A stretch of 64,000 nucleotides of DNA, from contig NZ_NQKW01000008.1 in the NCBI RefSeq assembly GCF_002252625.1, positions 1 to 64,000 on the forward strand. Direction: 5' to 3'. The translations under genes and the position numbers were made by a program. This document shows, piece by piece, positions 48,210 to 58,000 of the stretch. The stretch is from Synechococcus sp. 1G10 (GTDB taxonomy: Bacteria > Cyanobacteriota > Cyanobacteriia > PCC-6307 > Cyanobiaceae). Below the pieces are notes generated by a model. The model ran no database searches. It saw only the letters and a list, made by a program, of their open reading frames with translations, and was not told where the DNA came from. Every line of letters begins with the position of its first letter. The stretch's first letter is position 1.

Positions 48210-51203
48210 CTACTGCTGGCTGGTGGTGGAGACAGGGCGAACCTTCTTCCTCGGCAGGATTCGCCAGTCAGCCGGGTCGTTGGTGCGTACGACGCGATGG
48301 TGATCCCCCTCAAGCAGTGCGATGCGGTAGCCGTTGGCCCATGCAGGCGGTTCACCGATCAGCACCAACACCGGATCACCGATGGCCAGCGGTCGGTCGG
48401 GTGGGGCGTCGTCGGTGGCGTGAGGTGGTGGTGGTGGACCATGAGCGGTGAGAAGGTCCATCTGAACCTCCTCCTGCAACCTGTCCAACGTCTCGCGCAC
48501 CGTGGTGCGGCCAACCTCGCCGCCGTGCTCGGCGATCCAGCCCCAGACCGGGCCAGCGGCTTCAGGGTCCGGCGAAAGGTTCAACGACTTGAGGGCGGCC
48601 TCAACCCACTGGCGGTTCGTCGCCGGCCGGCGACTGACGGACTCGGCAGTTTCGGCTCGATCAGCTCCATCAGCCTCGGCGGCGGCCTCCGCAGACCGAC
48701 CGGGAACGGATCGGGAACGGGTGGGAACGGCAGCGGAACGGCCAAATCCCTGTCCAGGAGCGGGTGGAACGGATGGAACGGATAGCGGCCCACTCCCCCC
48801 TATAAGAGGGTTTTCTTCTACTGCTTCTCCCTTACGCGCGGAGTGAGATTTCTCCGTTCCATCCATTCCATCCGTGTCCCCACTGGGTTCTTGCCGTTCC
48901 GCTGCCGTTCCCGATTCCGCCGATCCGTTCCCTACTGGAGTCTCCGGCGATTCAGGTTCCTTGGGACACATTCGCAGCTGCATGGCGTACCGGATCACGC
49001 CAGGGGCGTCGCCGTCGAACGCGGTGCGGAACCGGACGCAGGGGACCACGGAACCCAGTCCCCGGACCCTGTAGGCCCCGCTGCTGGTCAGACCAGAGGG
49101 CAGCGGCAGGTCCAGCGCGTCGCGCAGCAGCCCGACCAATCTGGTCTTGAAGTTCTTTGCGCTCAAGGGCTGGGCCTCGTCCCCTTTCAGCGCGAGTCGG
49201 TAGTTGGGGAAGAGGAACTCAAGCCTGGAGTCGTCGCTGGCTCCTGTTCTGGTGAAGACGGCTGGATCGAAGATCAGCGCCTCATCAGCCCAGGCGGCGA
49301 GGTTGTCTGAATCCAGGAGAATCGACAGCTCGGCCTCGATCCGGCTGGGACTGGGGGCCGAGCGGCCCAGGGCTGCGGCTGCCTCTGCCTCTGGCATTGC
49401 CAGAGCCCATCGCAGGAGGCTGGGGAGATGTGGCGCCAGCTCACCGGTCCAGCCGCCATCCTCAGTGCGGTCCAGCATGGGTCGCTGCCGCCCTGGCGGG
49501 ACGGCCCGAGGGGTAAGGACGGAACGGCGCCGGTTGAGCACGGCAGCACTGGCGTCGGTTGACCGGATCGAGGCGTTACCGATCGCCAGGACAAGCCCGT
49601 TGAAATAGAAATCGACGTGTTCGTTGGATCCTTTCCGCTCGGCGCGGATCAGGTCGCCGCCGGTGAGCGCCTTGATCCGCTCCAGTTTTCCGTGATAGTC
49701 CTGCGCTTCTGAGATGATCGCCAGCCGCTTGCCGCGCAGCTTGAGAGTCTCGAAGCGTTGGGTGCGGTCTTCAAGGGTGGCCAGCTCGATCGAGGCCGTA
49801 CCGCCTTCTCCGGTGAGGGCGGTGAACAGGTTGCCGATCACCGACTTGGCGGAATCAGGCGGGCCTGTCAGCTCGACGAACCCCTTCCATCTGGGCCCGG
49901 CGACCATGCGGCGAATCGCGGCGCGGATCACAACCACGTCGGCTGGATCGTTCAGCGCCTCCGCCAGAAAGGATTCAATCCGCGTGGGATCCGCCAGCGG
50001 CTGCCACGGGATGCCGAGCGCCCATGTGTTTCGGCAGCCGGGGTCGTGGGGCAGCAGTGCGCCATCAGACAGGCGCAGGACGCCGTTCTGGCATGGAACC
50101 AGGCCATCCATGGCGGCTGGCTTCAGGATTCCCAACTGGCGGCGGAAGGCGGCCAGCAGGGAGCAGACGGAGCCGATAGTGAGGGCCTCCCTCCAGCCCT
50201 GCCGAGCGAAGAACACCTCGATCTGCTCTTGTAGGTGGTCGTTGCCGTTGACGCGGCGCCAATGGGTGCCGGTCCACATCCACCAGCCATCGCGGCTCTC
50301 GGGGTCAACGCGCCATTCGCAGCCGATCAGCCCATAGAGCCAGAGCGCGCGGCGGAAGGTGGCCTCTGGCCCCATGGGTTCGGACGGCAGGTGGAACACC
50401 TCCTCGGCCTTGTCGCCCTTGCCTTTGATGACCCAGGCGGGCTCCGCTGCAGCGGCAATCGCCAGGAAGAACGCTGCACCGTGGCGATAGATCAGATCAT
50501 CGAGCCCCAACCGCACTGGATCCCCCTCGGGGTCCAGGGCCATGGCGTTGGGCAAGCGCTCGATGAGGACGTGGGCCCCTTGGTCTCGAAGCCAGGTTGC
50601 GAGCTTTTCCAGGGCGGAACGGACTTGTGGCTTGTGAACGTCGCTGTCGAAACAGAGCCGTACCTCGCGGCCCTTTAGGGGGATTTCCTGAAGCTCAACG
50701 ATCGGCCGGGATTCCACGCCGCCGTCGTAGCGGTCCTGCCAGGAATTAACGCCCCCGATCCCGATAGTGAGCCGCTTGGTGTCGTGGACGGTGGCGGAAT
50801 CAGTCTTGAACTCTCCTTCGGTGATTCGCAGCGGAACATGGATGTTCGCCAGCCGATCCTCGTAACCGCCGACGTCGATCGCGAGGCGGGAATGAAAGAT
50901 GCGGCAGCCGTTGCCCTTGGGGGATCTGTACTTGCCCCCCTCGGGGTTGGCGGCAATCTCCGCGTCGGTGAGGCGGAACCGCAAGAAAGGACGCCCGTTG
51001 CGGCAGGTCTGAGGCTTTCCGTCGGGGGACAGGTAGGGAATTTGGAGATGGCCCGCCCCGTCGGTCCAGTAGCCGGTGGCAGCGATCTGCTGGTCGCTGA
51101 GGGCGGACTGGCGGAGCTTGGCGAGATGCTGAGGCCACAGCTTCGCGCTGACGCCCGACCCAGCAATAGGAGAACTATTGAGTAAGGGGTCGGGAATAGG
51201 CAT
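48210..51203 (-). CDS. Plasmid/phage-type primase-helicase (DUF3854 plus D5/P4-like ATPase)
   Basis: A 997-residue protein. The N-terminal 250 residues hold a DUF3854/TOPRIM-like domain, with ITEGEFKTD near 127 and LCFDSDVHKPQ near 183. A D5_N-like region follows, then an SF3-type ATPase with ELTGPPDSAKSVIGNL (Walker A at 447-454) and LAIISEAQDYHGKLERIKAL. The C-terminal 250 residues include a Ser/Glu/Pro-rich linker and a winged-helix-like unit, TNRQWVEAALKSLNLSPDPE. This kind of protein starts replication of satellites, plasmids and integrative elements. The 231 bp before it (47979-48209) holds no gene. Confidence 0.9.
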   Translation of the reverse strand: MPIPDPLLNSSPIAGSGVSAKLWPQHLAKLRQSALSDQQIAATGYWTDGAGHLQIPYLSPDGKPQTCRNGRPFLRFRLTDAEIAANPEGGKYRSPKGNGCRIFHSRLAIDVGGYEDRLANIHVPLRITEGEFKTDSATVHDTKRLTIGIGGVNSWQDRYDGGVESRPIVELQEIPLKGREVRLCFDSDVHKPQVRSALEKLATWLRDQGAHVLIERLPNAMALDPEGDPVRLGLDDLIYRHGAAFFLAIAAAAEPAWVIKGKGDKAEEVFHLPSEPMGPEATFRRALWLYGLIGCEWRVDPESRDGWWMWTGTHWRRVNGNDHLQEQIEVFFARQGWREALTIGSVCSLLAAFRRQLGILKPAAMDGLVPCQNGVLRLSDGALLPHDPGCRNTWALGIPWQPLADPTRIESFLAEALNDPADVVVIRAAIRRMVAGPRWKGFVELTGPPDSAKSVIGNLFTALTGEGGTASIELATLEDRTQRFETLKLRGKRLAIISEAQDYHGKLERIKALTGGDLIRAERKGSNEHVDFYFNGLVLAIGNASIRSTDASAAVLNRRRSVLTPRAVPPGRQRPMLDRTEDGGWTGELAPHLPSLLRWALAMPEAEAAAALGRSAPSPSRIEAELSILLDSDNLAAWADEALIFDPAVFTRTGASDDSRLEFLFPNYRLALKGDEAQPLSAKNFKTRLVGLLRDALDLPLPSGLTSSGAYRVRGLGSVVPCVRFRTAFDGDAPGVIRYAMQLRMCPKEPESPETPVGNGSAESGTAAERQEPSGDTDGMDGTEKSHSARKGEAVEENPLIGGSGPLSVPSVPPAPGQGFGRSAAVPTRSRSVPGRSAEAAAEADGADRAETAESVSRRPATNRQWVEAALKSLNLSPDPEAAGPVWGWIAEHGGEVGRTTVRETLDRLQEEVQMDLLTAHGPPPPPHATDDAPPDRPLAIGDPVLVLIGEPPAWANGYRIALLEGDHHRVVRTNDPADWRILPRKKVRPVSTTSQQ

Positions 51204-51240
51204 TGTGCACTCCTAGACGAATTGATGCACTCTTAGAAAC

Positions 51241-51456
51241 TCAGCAAGGTATATCCATTGCCCTGCGAGTTCGCTTTACAAGTTCGGCATCAACAGCGTC
51301 TTTATCCCAGAGAAGTGGCGGCCGAACTGTGCCAAGACCCTGGACACGGAAATGCACTCCGGCTTTGAGGACTCCACTTTTCCGAAGACGGCGAAGAGTG
51401 ACATCTGAAACACGCAGCAGATCAGCGGCTTCCGCAGTAGTGAGAGAGAACGACAT
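51241..51456 (-). CDS. Helix-turn-helix / excisionase-like DNA-binding protein
   Basis: From ATG 51456 it is 71 residues. SLTTAEAADLLRVSDVTLRR, then LRKSGVLKAGVHF and LLWDKDAVDAELVKR, is the MerR-like winged helix of excisionases and small element repressors. It is 38 bp upstream of the primase gene and co-directional, and could set directionality for the serine recombinase or control the primase. Confidence 0.8.
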   Translation of the reverse strand: MSFSLTTAEAADLLRVSDVTLRRLRKSGVLKAGVHFRVQGLGTVRPPLLWDKDAVDAELVKRTRRAMDIPC

Positions 51457-51717
51457 CGTGAAGGCAGTCAGGAATCGAATGAGCAGGATGAATCCCACGG
51501 GACAACACTAAGTCGAAAATGACGAGGACATAGATCGATTAAATGGACGAATATTCAGTCGAGCCTTCCATTTATTGGGCGCAGCACCAGGCAATCCACC
51601 TTGTTGTGAACCCTCGGCAGAACAAGGCGATAGCTGTCTGCGCTGCGATGAACTGCAGGGTTACGGGCCAACTCGAGCCGCTGATGCTCGTGCCATGGTC
51701 CGCTGTCAAAGGCGTCC

Positions 51718-52518
51718 GTGGCCCATGGAGAAGGCGTGGGTAGCCTGAGGATGTCGCTTCTAGTCGGTTTTATGACTCACTTGGAGATTGATTCCGCTAG
51801 GGGGCTGCTGGGGGTCGCTGGAACGCCCGGCTCCGGCATCTCCATGAGTCCGACGAACTGGTGTTCAGAAGCTGAGCTGACTGACATGGGATGCCTCTGC
51901 ATCTCGGATCTGGCGTCTGCTGGCCACCCCTGGACCCTTGGTCGATCGGAACGCTGGATCTACGGGGCGGCGCGGTGGACCGTGCGGAACATCCCCATGC
52001 CTGGTGAGGACGAAGGAATTGCGCGGTACAGATTGCTGTGGGACCAACAGGCCAGCGAGCCCGCCAGGACCTCCATGAACGAGCGGATCGCGATCATGAA
52101 CCATCCACGTGAATCGAAGAGGGGGCGCCCTTTTAAGGAGGAGGGCTGGATGTTTGCACGTGCCCGAGCTGGGAAACCTATGACGATCAACATCGACGCC
52201 TATGACCAACCAGAATGGATTGACAAGCTGGTAATCAAAACCAAGAACTCCCGAATCATGATCAATGCCGATGCAATCAGGAATGCTGGAATCGAATGGG
52301 AAGAGGTAACCTTGAAAGACGGATCCAGGGCTCTAACCACAAAGCCAAGAACTAGTTCGCTTCCCTTGCACGTTCTTGAAGATGAACTAAGTTTCTACAA
52401 GAAAATGCTCCCGGTCAGCGACACGCCCTATCATAGCTCTCGCTGTCTAGAGCAGATCGACATCATCGAGGAAAAGATTGCAGCCGCCAGCCTTAAGACT
52501 GATCAGCACACATCCTGA
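51718..52518 (+). CDS. Unknown protein of the recombinase/primase element
   Basis: The open frame gives up to 266 residues; a later ATG at 52075 (MNERIAIMNHPRESKRGRPF) may be the true start since the first 119 residues have no clear fold. The C-terminal part has RGRPFKEEGWMFARARAGKP, DKLVIKTKNSRIMINADAIR and a final coiled segment, EQIDIIEEKIAAASLKTDQH. GC falls in this part. No family recognised. The 260 bp before it, 51457-51717, has no supported gene. Confidence 0.5.
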   Translation: MAHGEGVGSLRMSLLVGFMTHLEIDSARGLLGVAGTPGSGISMSPTNWCSEAELTDMGCLCISDLASAGHPWTLGRSERWIYGAARWTVRNIPMPGEDEGIARYRLLWDQQASEPARTSMNERIAIMNHPRESKRGRPFKEEGWMFARARAGKPMTINIDAYDQPEWIDKLVIKTKNSRIMINADAIRNAGIEWEEVTLKDGSRALTTKPRTSSLPLHVLEDELSFYKKMLPVSDTPYHSSRCLEQIDIIEEKIAAASLKTDQHTS

Positions 52519-52875
52519 ACGGAGATCTTGAGCCAGTTAGTGGCCGACTGAAGTCGGTTTGTCCTGTGGACTCTGAAGTCAGTTCTCTCAACTAACTGAC
52601 CAAGTGGAACGGAGATTGTGGACTGCCAGATACTCACTGTTCAACATTTTTGCACTTGACATCGTAGTGTCGAGAATTGCAGTTGACCCGGAGTTCATGC
52701 TCTAAGCCAAGCTGGGTAGAGGTGAAGTTACATGGTGTATAGAACTACCTCGTTACCAAGACGGTAACAACTCGGAGAGGTTGAGGATCGCCTCCTGATC
52801 CTTCAGTGTGAGAGGCGGTGGTGTTGGTGGCTCACCGCCCTGCTCCCTCCCCCGAATCGCCACGAGATCCAGGCC
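52519..52875. other. About 357 bp without a gene; contains GTTACC-aagac-GGTAAC
   Basis: The stretch is AT-richer. An inverted repeat, GTTACC (52752-52757) and GGTAAC (52763-52768), and several CAGTTAGT/ACTAACTG-type inverted words are present near 52540-52600. These could belong to an element end or attachment site, but no matching core could be identified at the recombinase end near 46215-46253. Confidence 0.35.
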
Positions 52876-53229
52876 TCACAGTCACAACTGCCCGATCGCG
52901 CCAGCTTCCACTCACCAGCAGCGTTCTGCGCCACCTGGGCCCATGAAGCCGTCCACTCCACCGGCCATGAATGGCGCCTGAAGCGGGATCTCGGCGGTGT
53001 CTTTGGGAAGGCGCGCTATGCCCGTGAGGAGCTGGTCGCTGAGCTGGGGGCGGTGCTGTTGGGGGATCGGCTGGAGATCGGCAGCGAGATCGAGAGCCAT
53101 GCCACCTATCTCGGGCACTGGGTCGAGCTGCTCAAGGAAACGCCCAAGGTGCTGTTCCAGGTGCTCAGCGAGGCGCGGCAGGCGGCGGATCTGATCTGTC
53201 CGGAGGCGCAGGCACAGGGGGAGCCCTAG
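52876..53229 (+). pseudogene. ArdC-like antirestriction protein, C-terminal fragment
   Basis: The frame carries LPDRASFHSPAAFCATWAHE, AVHSTGHEWRLKRDLGGVFG (HExxH as HEAVH), then EIGSEIESHATYLGHWVELL and the proper end ICPEAQAQGEP. No N-terminal half precedes it. It overlaps in content with the other ArdC by about 65 residues, with differences, so it comes from a different allele. It may be the end of a deleted mobile element. Confidence 0.8.
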
Positions 53230-53636
53230 AGCCAGGCACACGAAGGCTGAAATGGCCTCAGTGGCTGGCTGGTGGCTGTGAATCGACAGCCCGCTGATGA
53301 TAACAGACAGGCGCGATTCGGTGAACGTGCAACGCCCTTGCGCGGCTGTGCACACTGAGGACTCCTGCGCGCGCTTCTTCAGCTGTCCAGACGCCTCAGC
53401 ACACGGATTGCAGATATAGGACCCGTCGAGCGGGGACTTGACTGTGCTGAGCTGATCAGCGCCAGACCCCATAGGCTGGGGGAGACTTTGGCGGCTGATC
53501 TCGCCGGGATGCGGATGAAGTTTTGCGTGATCCAGTCCAATGATCGAGGGCTGATCAGCAAGGAAGGAGATCGCACTACGCAAGACGTGGTCCCTGGAAG
53601 CGATTGAATTTTCATGCACGCTAGAGGCCCACCTGC
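53230..53636. other. About 407 bp without a gene
   Basis: The minus-strand frame at 52912-53619 crosses this stretch but has no family-like content and is antisense to ArdC at its end. A fragment CGCCCTTGCGCGG near 53337 recalls the core of the hairpin leader family. No gene is supported. Confidence 0.45.
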
Positions 53637-54119
53637 CTAGAGCTTAATTAGCTTGCCCTGAAGCCAAATGACACGGATGAATGAGGCGAGCGAGAAGGAT
53701 GCAAAGAAGCACCACGCAGACAGGATTAATCGCGTCCTGTCAAAATACATGGCAAAACCCACTAACAACCAGAACAGAGACGCAAATATCGCACACATAA
53801 TGTACCTTACCATTAAGTCGATGTGTCCAGTATGCTTTAGCTGGATAAATATTCGTGAACCTCTGTAAGATATAAGGATGCTTTTGCTAGTAGCGAGAAA
53901 GCCCATGAGAAGAGCTGAAACAGTTAGGGAGCTGTTTACAAAATCGCCAACCCGAGTCTCAGAGATAAGGAAGGGATGCATGTAGGCAAAGACAGCAAGG
54001 GGAACGGCCACAAGCCAAGGAATAAACTTCTCAAAAAAAGTGGAAAGAATCATTGCGTTGGCTATGTTAGGAACCCTGTATCTCTCCAGGACCGGAGAAG
54101 TCTTGCCATTGTACTCCAT
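53637..54119 (-). CDS. Four-TM membrane protein, candidate defence effector
   Basis: A 160-residue AT-rich gene from ATG 54119; an internal ATG at 54053 is also possible. It has about four hydrophobic segments: FIPWLVAVPLAVFAYMHPFL, SLTVSALLMGFLATSKSILI, LMVRYIMCAIFASLFWLLVG and LILSAWCFFASFSLASFIRV. It overlaps the preceding gene by 58 bp if the first start is used. A small membrane protein behind a cytosolic protein in a defence cluster is a common effector arrangement. Function is inferred only. Confidence 0.65.
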   Translation of the reverse strand: MEYNGKTSPVLERYRVPNIANAMILSTFFEKFIPWLVAVPLAVFAYMHPFLISETRVGDFVNSSLTVSALLMGFLATSKSILISYRGSRIFIQLKHTGHIDLMVRYIMCAIFASLFWLLVGFAMYFDRTRLILSAWCFFASFSLASFIRVIWLQGKLIKL

Positions 54120-54913
54120 CTATCTTGCACAGAATATCTCCTGCCTACCCCTAGGGGCACATCCTCCTCGCCGCAGAGGCGCTCAGCAATCAAGTCGATA
54201 GTTTCTCGCGGAGAATCGTCATCTACTTGGGCCTTAAGTGCAAGTCTCTTAATTCCCTCGCCGCAAGAAAATGCTCTATACAAGCTAAGTGCCAAGTCCT
54301 TAGCTGCAGAGAGTGTCAGTCCGCGCCTGTTGCCAATAACCAATGAAAGGGTTTCTGCTCCATTGGCGCTTGCAATATCCACAGCACTCCCAAAAGAAAG
54401 ACCGCTCGCGCCAGGATGACTTGTCAAATTAGGGATAGCAAATGACACCTCAACCCTGCTGACTACGGCCAGGCTTTGTATCTGCTGCTCGCTGCTTGGG
54501 GACAATTTAGGTGTAAACAAATAAGAGTGAACTAGTCCGTCATTAGCAAAGGAAAGATACTCTTGAATTGCAGACGCCTTGGGGCCGTGGTGATTGTACT
54601 GGACAAGAATGTAGCCGGATAAAGGGTCGTAGAGGCAAGCCGTGTCTTCGCCAAAGAACTGATCATCTCGTATATCTACCTCAGACAAGTGAGTCGATTC
54701 TGACACTATTGCCGGGCCGGAACCTGATCGAAAGAGAGCAAAGTTTGCGAATACTTGCCCCCCGGAGAAGATGGCATCCTCAAGTCTAATCCTTGACGAA
54801 GATAGTTGAATGAGTCTCGTCTCCAATGGCTTTTCGCTTGCCACCCTAAATGCCTGATTTATAGGATGAGTCCAGTCGTTTCGTAGAGAAACCTTGTAAG
54901 CGTAGACTTTCAT
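54062..54913 (-). CDS. Unknown cytosolic protein (possibly DUF6731-like), partner of the membrane protein
   Basis: Using ATG 54913 (MKVYAYKVSLRNDW) it is 283 residues; ATG 54922 is 3 codons longer. Segments IQLSSSRIRLEDAIFSGGQV, YILVQYNHHGPKASAIQEYL and the basic end EGIKRLALKAQVDDDSPRET plus LIAERLCGEEDVPLGVGRRY suggest a sensor-type protein in the DUF6731 direction, which I hold only weakly. It is AT-rich compared with neighbours and is translated just ahead of a four-TM protein. This pairing next to a methyltransferase/ATPase system suggests an abortive-infection module. Confidence 0.6.
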   Translation of the reverse strand: MKVYAYKVSLRNDWTHPINQAFRVASEKPLETRLIQLSSSRIRLEDAIFSGGQVFANFALFRSGSGPAIVSESTHLSEVDIRDDQFFGEDTACLYDPLSGYILVQYNHHGPKASAIQEYLSFANDGLVHSYLFTPKLSPSSEQQIQSLAVVSRVEVSFAIPNLTSHPGASGLSFGSAVDIASANGAETLSLVIGNRRGLTLSAAKDLALSLYRAFSCGEGIKRLALKAQVDDDSPRETIDLIAERLCGEEDVPLGVGRRYSVQDRWSTMARLLRSWRDTGFLT

Positions 54914-55075
54914 GATGCCCATACGACTAGTTGGTTGAACTTCCAGGTAAGCGCAAGTGAAGCATCGCAACGGGTAGGTAGGCTTACATGCGGTAGTACT
55001 CGGATGTCGCCGCGGTCCATGGCAAATATCCCTGTTGAGTTTGGCATGAATAATTCGATCTGGGATTTGGGATCG

Positions 55076-58000
55076 TCAGTAGATCTGCGGGTTGTCGATC
55101 TTCAAGGCCGTGGCGTTCTCCAGCACGATGCGGGAGGTCTGGTCGTCGATGCCGTTGGGTGCCTTGACGTGCACCTCCACGGACAGTTTCACCTCAGCCC
55201 CGGGCAGGGCCTGCAGGTGGCTCATCACCTCCTCCAGGAACTGGCCCATCTGCAGCCCGGCCCGCACGGGATCGAGCTTGAGGGAGCCGGTGAAGGTGGT
55301 GCGCTGCTGGGGCGTCGCCGGGGTGGCTTCTGTGATGTCACGGCCAGGGCCGAAGCTCAATCCCGGGCCCGGTTTCTCGGGCGCGTAGGAGCTGGCCCCT
55401 GGCGCGGGTGGCTCACCGGTACCAGTTGCAGAACCAGTGCTGGCGGGAGGTGGTGCTGCAGCAGCATCTTCTGCCAGCTGCTTCTTGGCCACCTCGTCTT
55501 TGACGATCATCATGCGCATGGTGGCGGCGCTCTGGAACTGGCCCTGGGGCTTGAGGCCGAGGTAGCGGCCGCTGGCCTCGTCGAAGCCGTCGGCCAGGTG
55601 GAAGGTGGCATCGCCCTGCAGGGCGGCCTGGGCATTGGTGAGGCCGTTGAGGAGCACGGCGTCGCTGCTGACCCGAGGCAGGTAGAGGTACTTGTGGCAC
55701 CAATCCACCAGCTCCTGCACGCTGACCGAATCACGGTTCGGCCAGAGGTAGTTGTCGAGGTTGCGGCGGAGGCGGCTGGCACCGATCTCCACGTAGATGG
55801 CCTCCTCTTCCGTGCACTTTTTTGAGACCCGATCAGCGAGGCGTGGTTCACCGCCGGTGAGGCGGAACTCATCCCACGACGGGCCCTGGTTGCCGGGCTG
55901 GGCCTGGTGGGGGAGCAGCAGATGACACCACGTCTCCGGAATGCGAACGTCAATCGCATCGGTGGCGTCCTTGATGCGCTTGGCGGCCAGGTTCACCTGG
56001 CTGAGCGTGAGATCGAGCTCCTCACGGTTGTCGGTGATGCGCTGCCACGCCTTCTGGGAGGCGTAAGCGTCCACAAGATCCTCCAAAGCCCGCTCATCGG
56101 CCGCGAGGAACACCAGGGTGTTGGGGTACTGGCGCGGACTGGAGCCACGCGAGGCGAGCACCTCCCGCGCCCAGGTGAGGGCAGCACTGTCTCCACCCTT
56201 TTTGTGGGGGTACTGGGAGGGCACCACCACCAGGCGGGTAGCCGGTTCATCGGGCACGGCCGCGCTATTGGGCGGGGCGAGGTGCAGCCCGGCAAACGCA
56301 CCGCGGGTCTTGCCCTCGCGATCGAGCTTCTGGTTGAGCTCCACCAGCAGGCTGGCGCGGTCGTTGAGGAAGCTCTGCTTGTGCTCGTCGGCGGTGCGGT
56401 TGAGGTTGGGCTTGGTATCGAGCCAGTAGCGGTCGCCGTCCTGGTTGAGGAAGCGGGCCTGGTCACCGAGGCGCCTAAGGGCGTCGCCAAACACGGCCGG
56501 GGCTTCACCGGGCATGGCGCAGGCGAGCTTGATGCGCTGGTCGCCAATGCCGGGCTTGGCCGCACCGGAGCCAGGGGCGGTGCCCATGTAGATGCTGCGG
56601 GCCACCCGCTTGCAGGCGCTGAGTCGGCCCAGGTTGCTGTTGGCGGCATCGATACGAACGGGGATTGAGCCTTCGCCGTCGACGTCCTGGGAAATGATCG
56701 GCTCCCACTCGTTTGGCAGATAGCGCAGCAGCTCGTTCTTGACCTTGATGTCATCCAGCGGCATCGAGGACGGCATGATCATCACATCCTTGCTGCCGCC
56801 TTCCCAAAGATCTTCGATGGTCTTGGCAAGCAGGCGCAGCACGCCACGGGTGCGCTGGAAGTTGGGCAATGTGCTCCAGTCGTCGTAGAGGCGCTGGAAG
56901 AGTTCGGGGTGAATGGGGTAGGAGGCCGTCAACTTGTCTCCGTAGTCGGCCTCGCGGGTTTCGGCGGGAAACTCGTTCTTGTTGAGCGCGTACATCTCCT
57001 TGAAGGAGCGCACCACGGCATCGCGGTGGGCCCCGGCCTGATCGGTGGGGATCGGCTCAAACAAGCGCCGACGCACGATCTCGAAACCTTCGTTTGGACT
57101 GGCAGGGCGCCATTCCGTCGCAATGCGCTGCAGCACATTGCGTAAACCCTCCAGGGCCTTTTCGCCATTAGAGCCCCCGATCTCGTTGGTGCTCTGGGGC
57201 ACGGAGATCAGCAGCAGGGCATTGGGCACCTGCTTGGCGGCTTCGGTGAGTGCCTGCGCGAAGGAGATCTGGGAGTCGTAGGTGCCTGCAGGCAGATCGG
57301 CCTTGCCGAACAGGTTGCGGGCATAGGCCACCCACTCGTCGATCAGCACGAGGCAGGGGGCGCTCTGGCGGAAGAGCTCGGCGAGGTCGCGGGCACCGGG
57401 GGAGACGCGCTCGCGGTCGCTGTTGGCCAAGATGGCGTAGCCCTCAGGTCCACCCAGCTGATAGGCCAGCTCGCCCCAGAGGGTGTTCACCACGGTGCCG
57501 TCGGCTTTTGTGGTGGGCTCTGCTGCGCTGAAGGCCGTGCCCACCAGCACGGCGGTGTTGGCCTTGGGGACGCTTTTGATTCCCACCTCGGCGCAGACCT
57601 CCTCGAGGCCGGAGAGGAGGTTGAGGGGGGTGCCGGAGCAGAGGTGATAGAGCGCCAGCATTGAGTGGGTCTTGCCGCCACCGAAGTTGGTCTGCAGCTC
57701 GATCACAGGGTCAGCGTCCTGGCCGTTGAGGCGACGCAAGGCGATGCGCAGCAGATCCTTGAGCCCACCGGTGATGTAGGTGCGGCGGAAGAACTCCGCC
57801 GGATCGGTGTATTCCGAACTTCCCTTGCCCTGGCGCACCTGGTCGAGGTCGGCGGCGAACTCGGCCTGCTGGTAGCGACCGGTGATCACATCGGGGTGCG
57901 GGGTGATCACTTCCCGCCAGGGCAGCAGGCCGGCTTTGACCTGGTTTTCGGTGGTGGTCTTGTAACGGATCTTGTTGCGGGCGCGCTCAGTGAACACCAC

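Noticed and set aside
46200-52900. Matching att core repeats for the serine recombinase
   Set aside because: I compared the DNA at 46215-46253 with several candidate stretches after 51500 by eye and found no convincing shared core, so no attachment sites are annotated.
52912-53619. Minus-strand frame of 235 codons as a possible missing rad52 5' end
   Set aside because: No Rad52 pattern; its C-terminal half is antisense to the ArdC fragment.
55907-56668. Plus-strand frame of 253 codons inside the DUF499 gene
   Set aside because: A shadow of the ATPase gene, with no independent start signal or domain.
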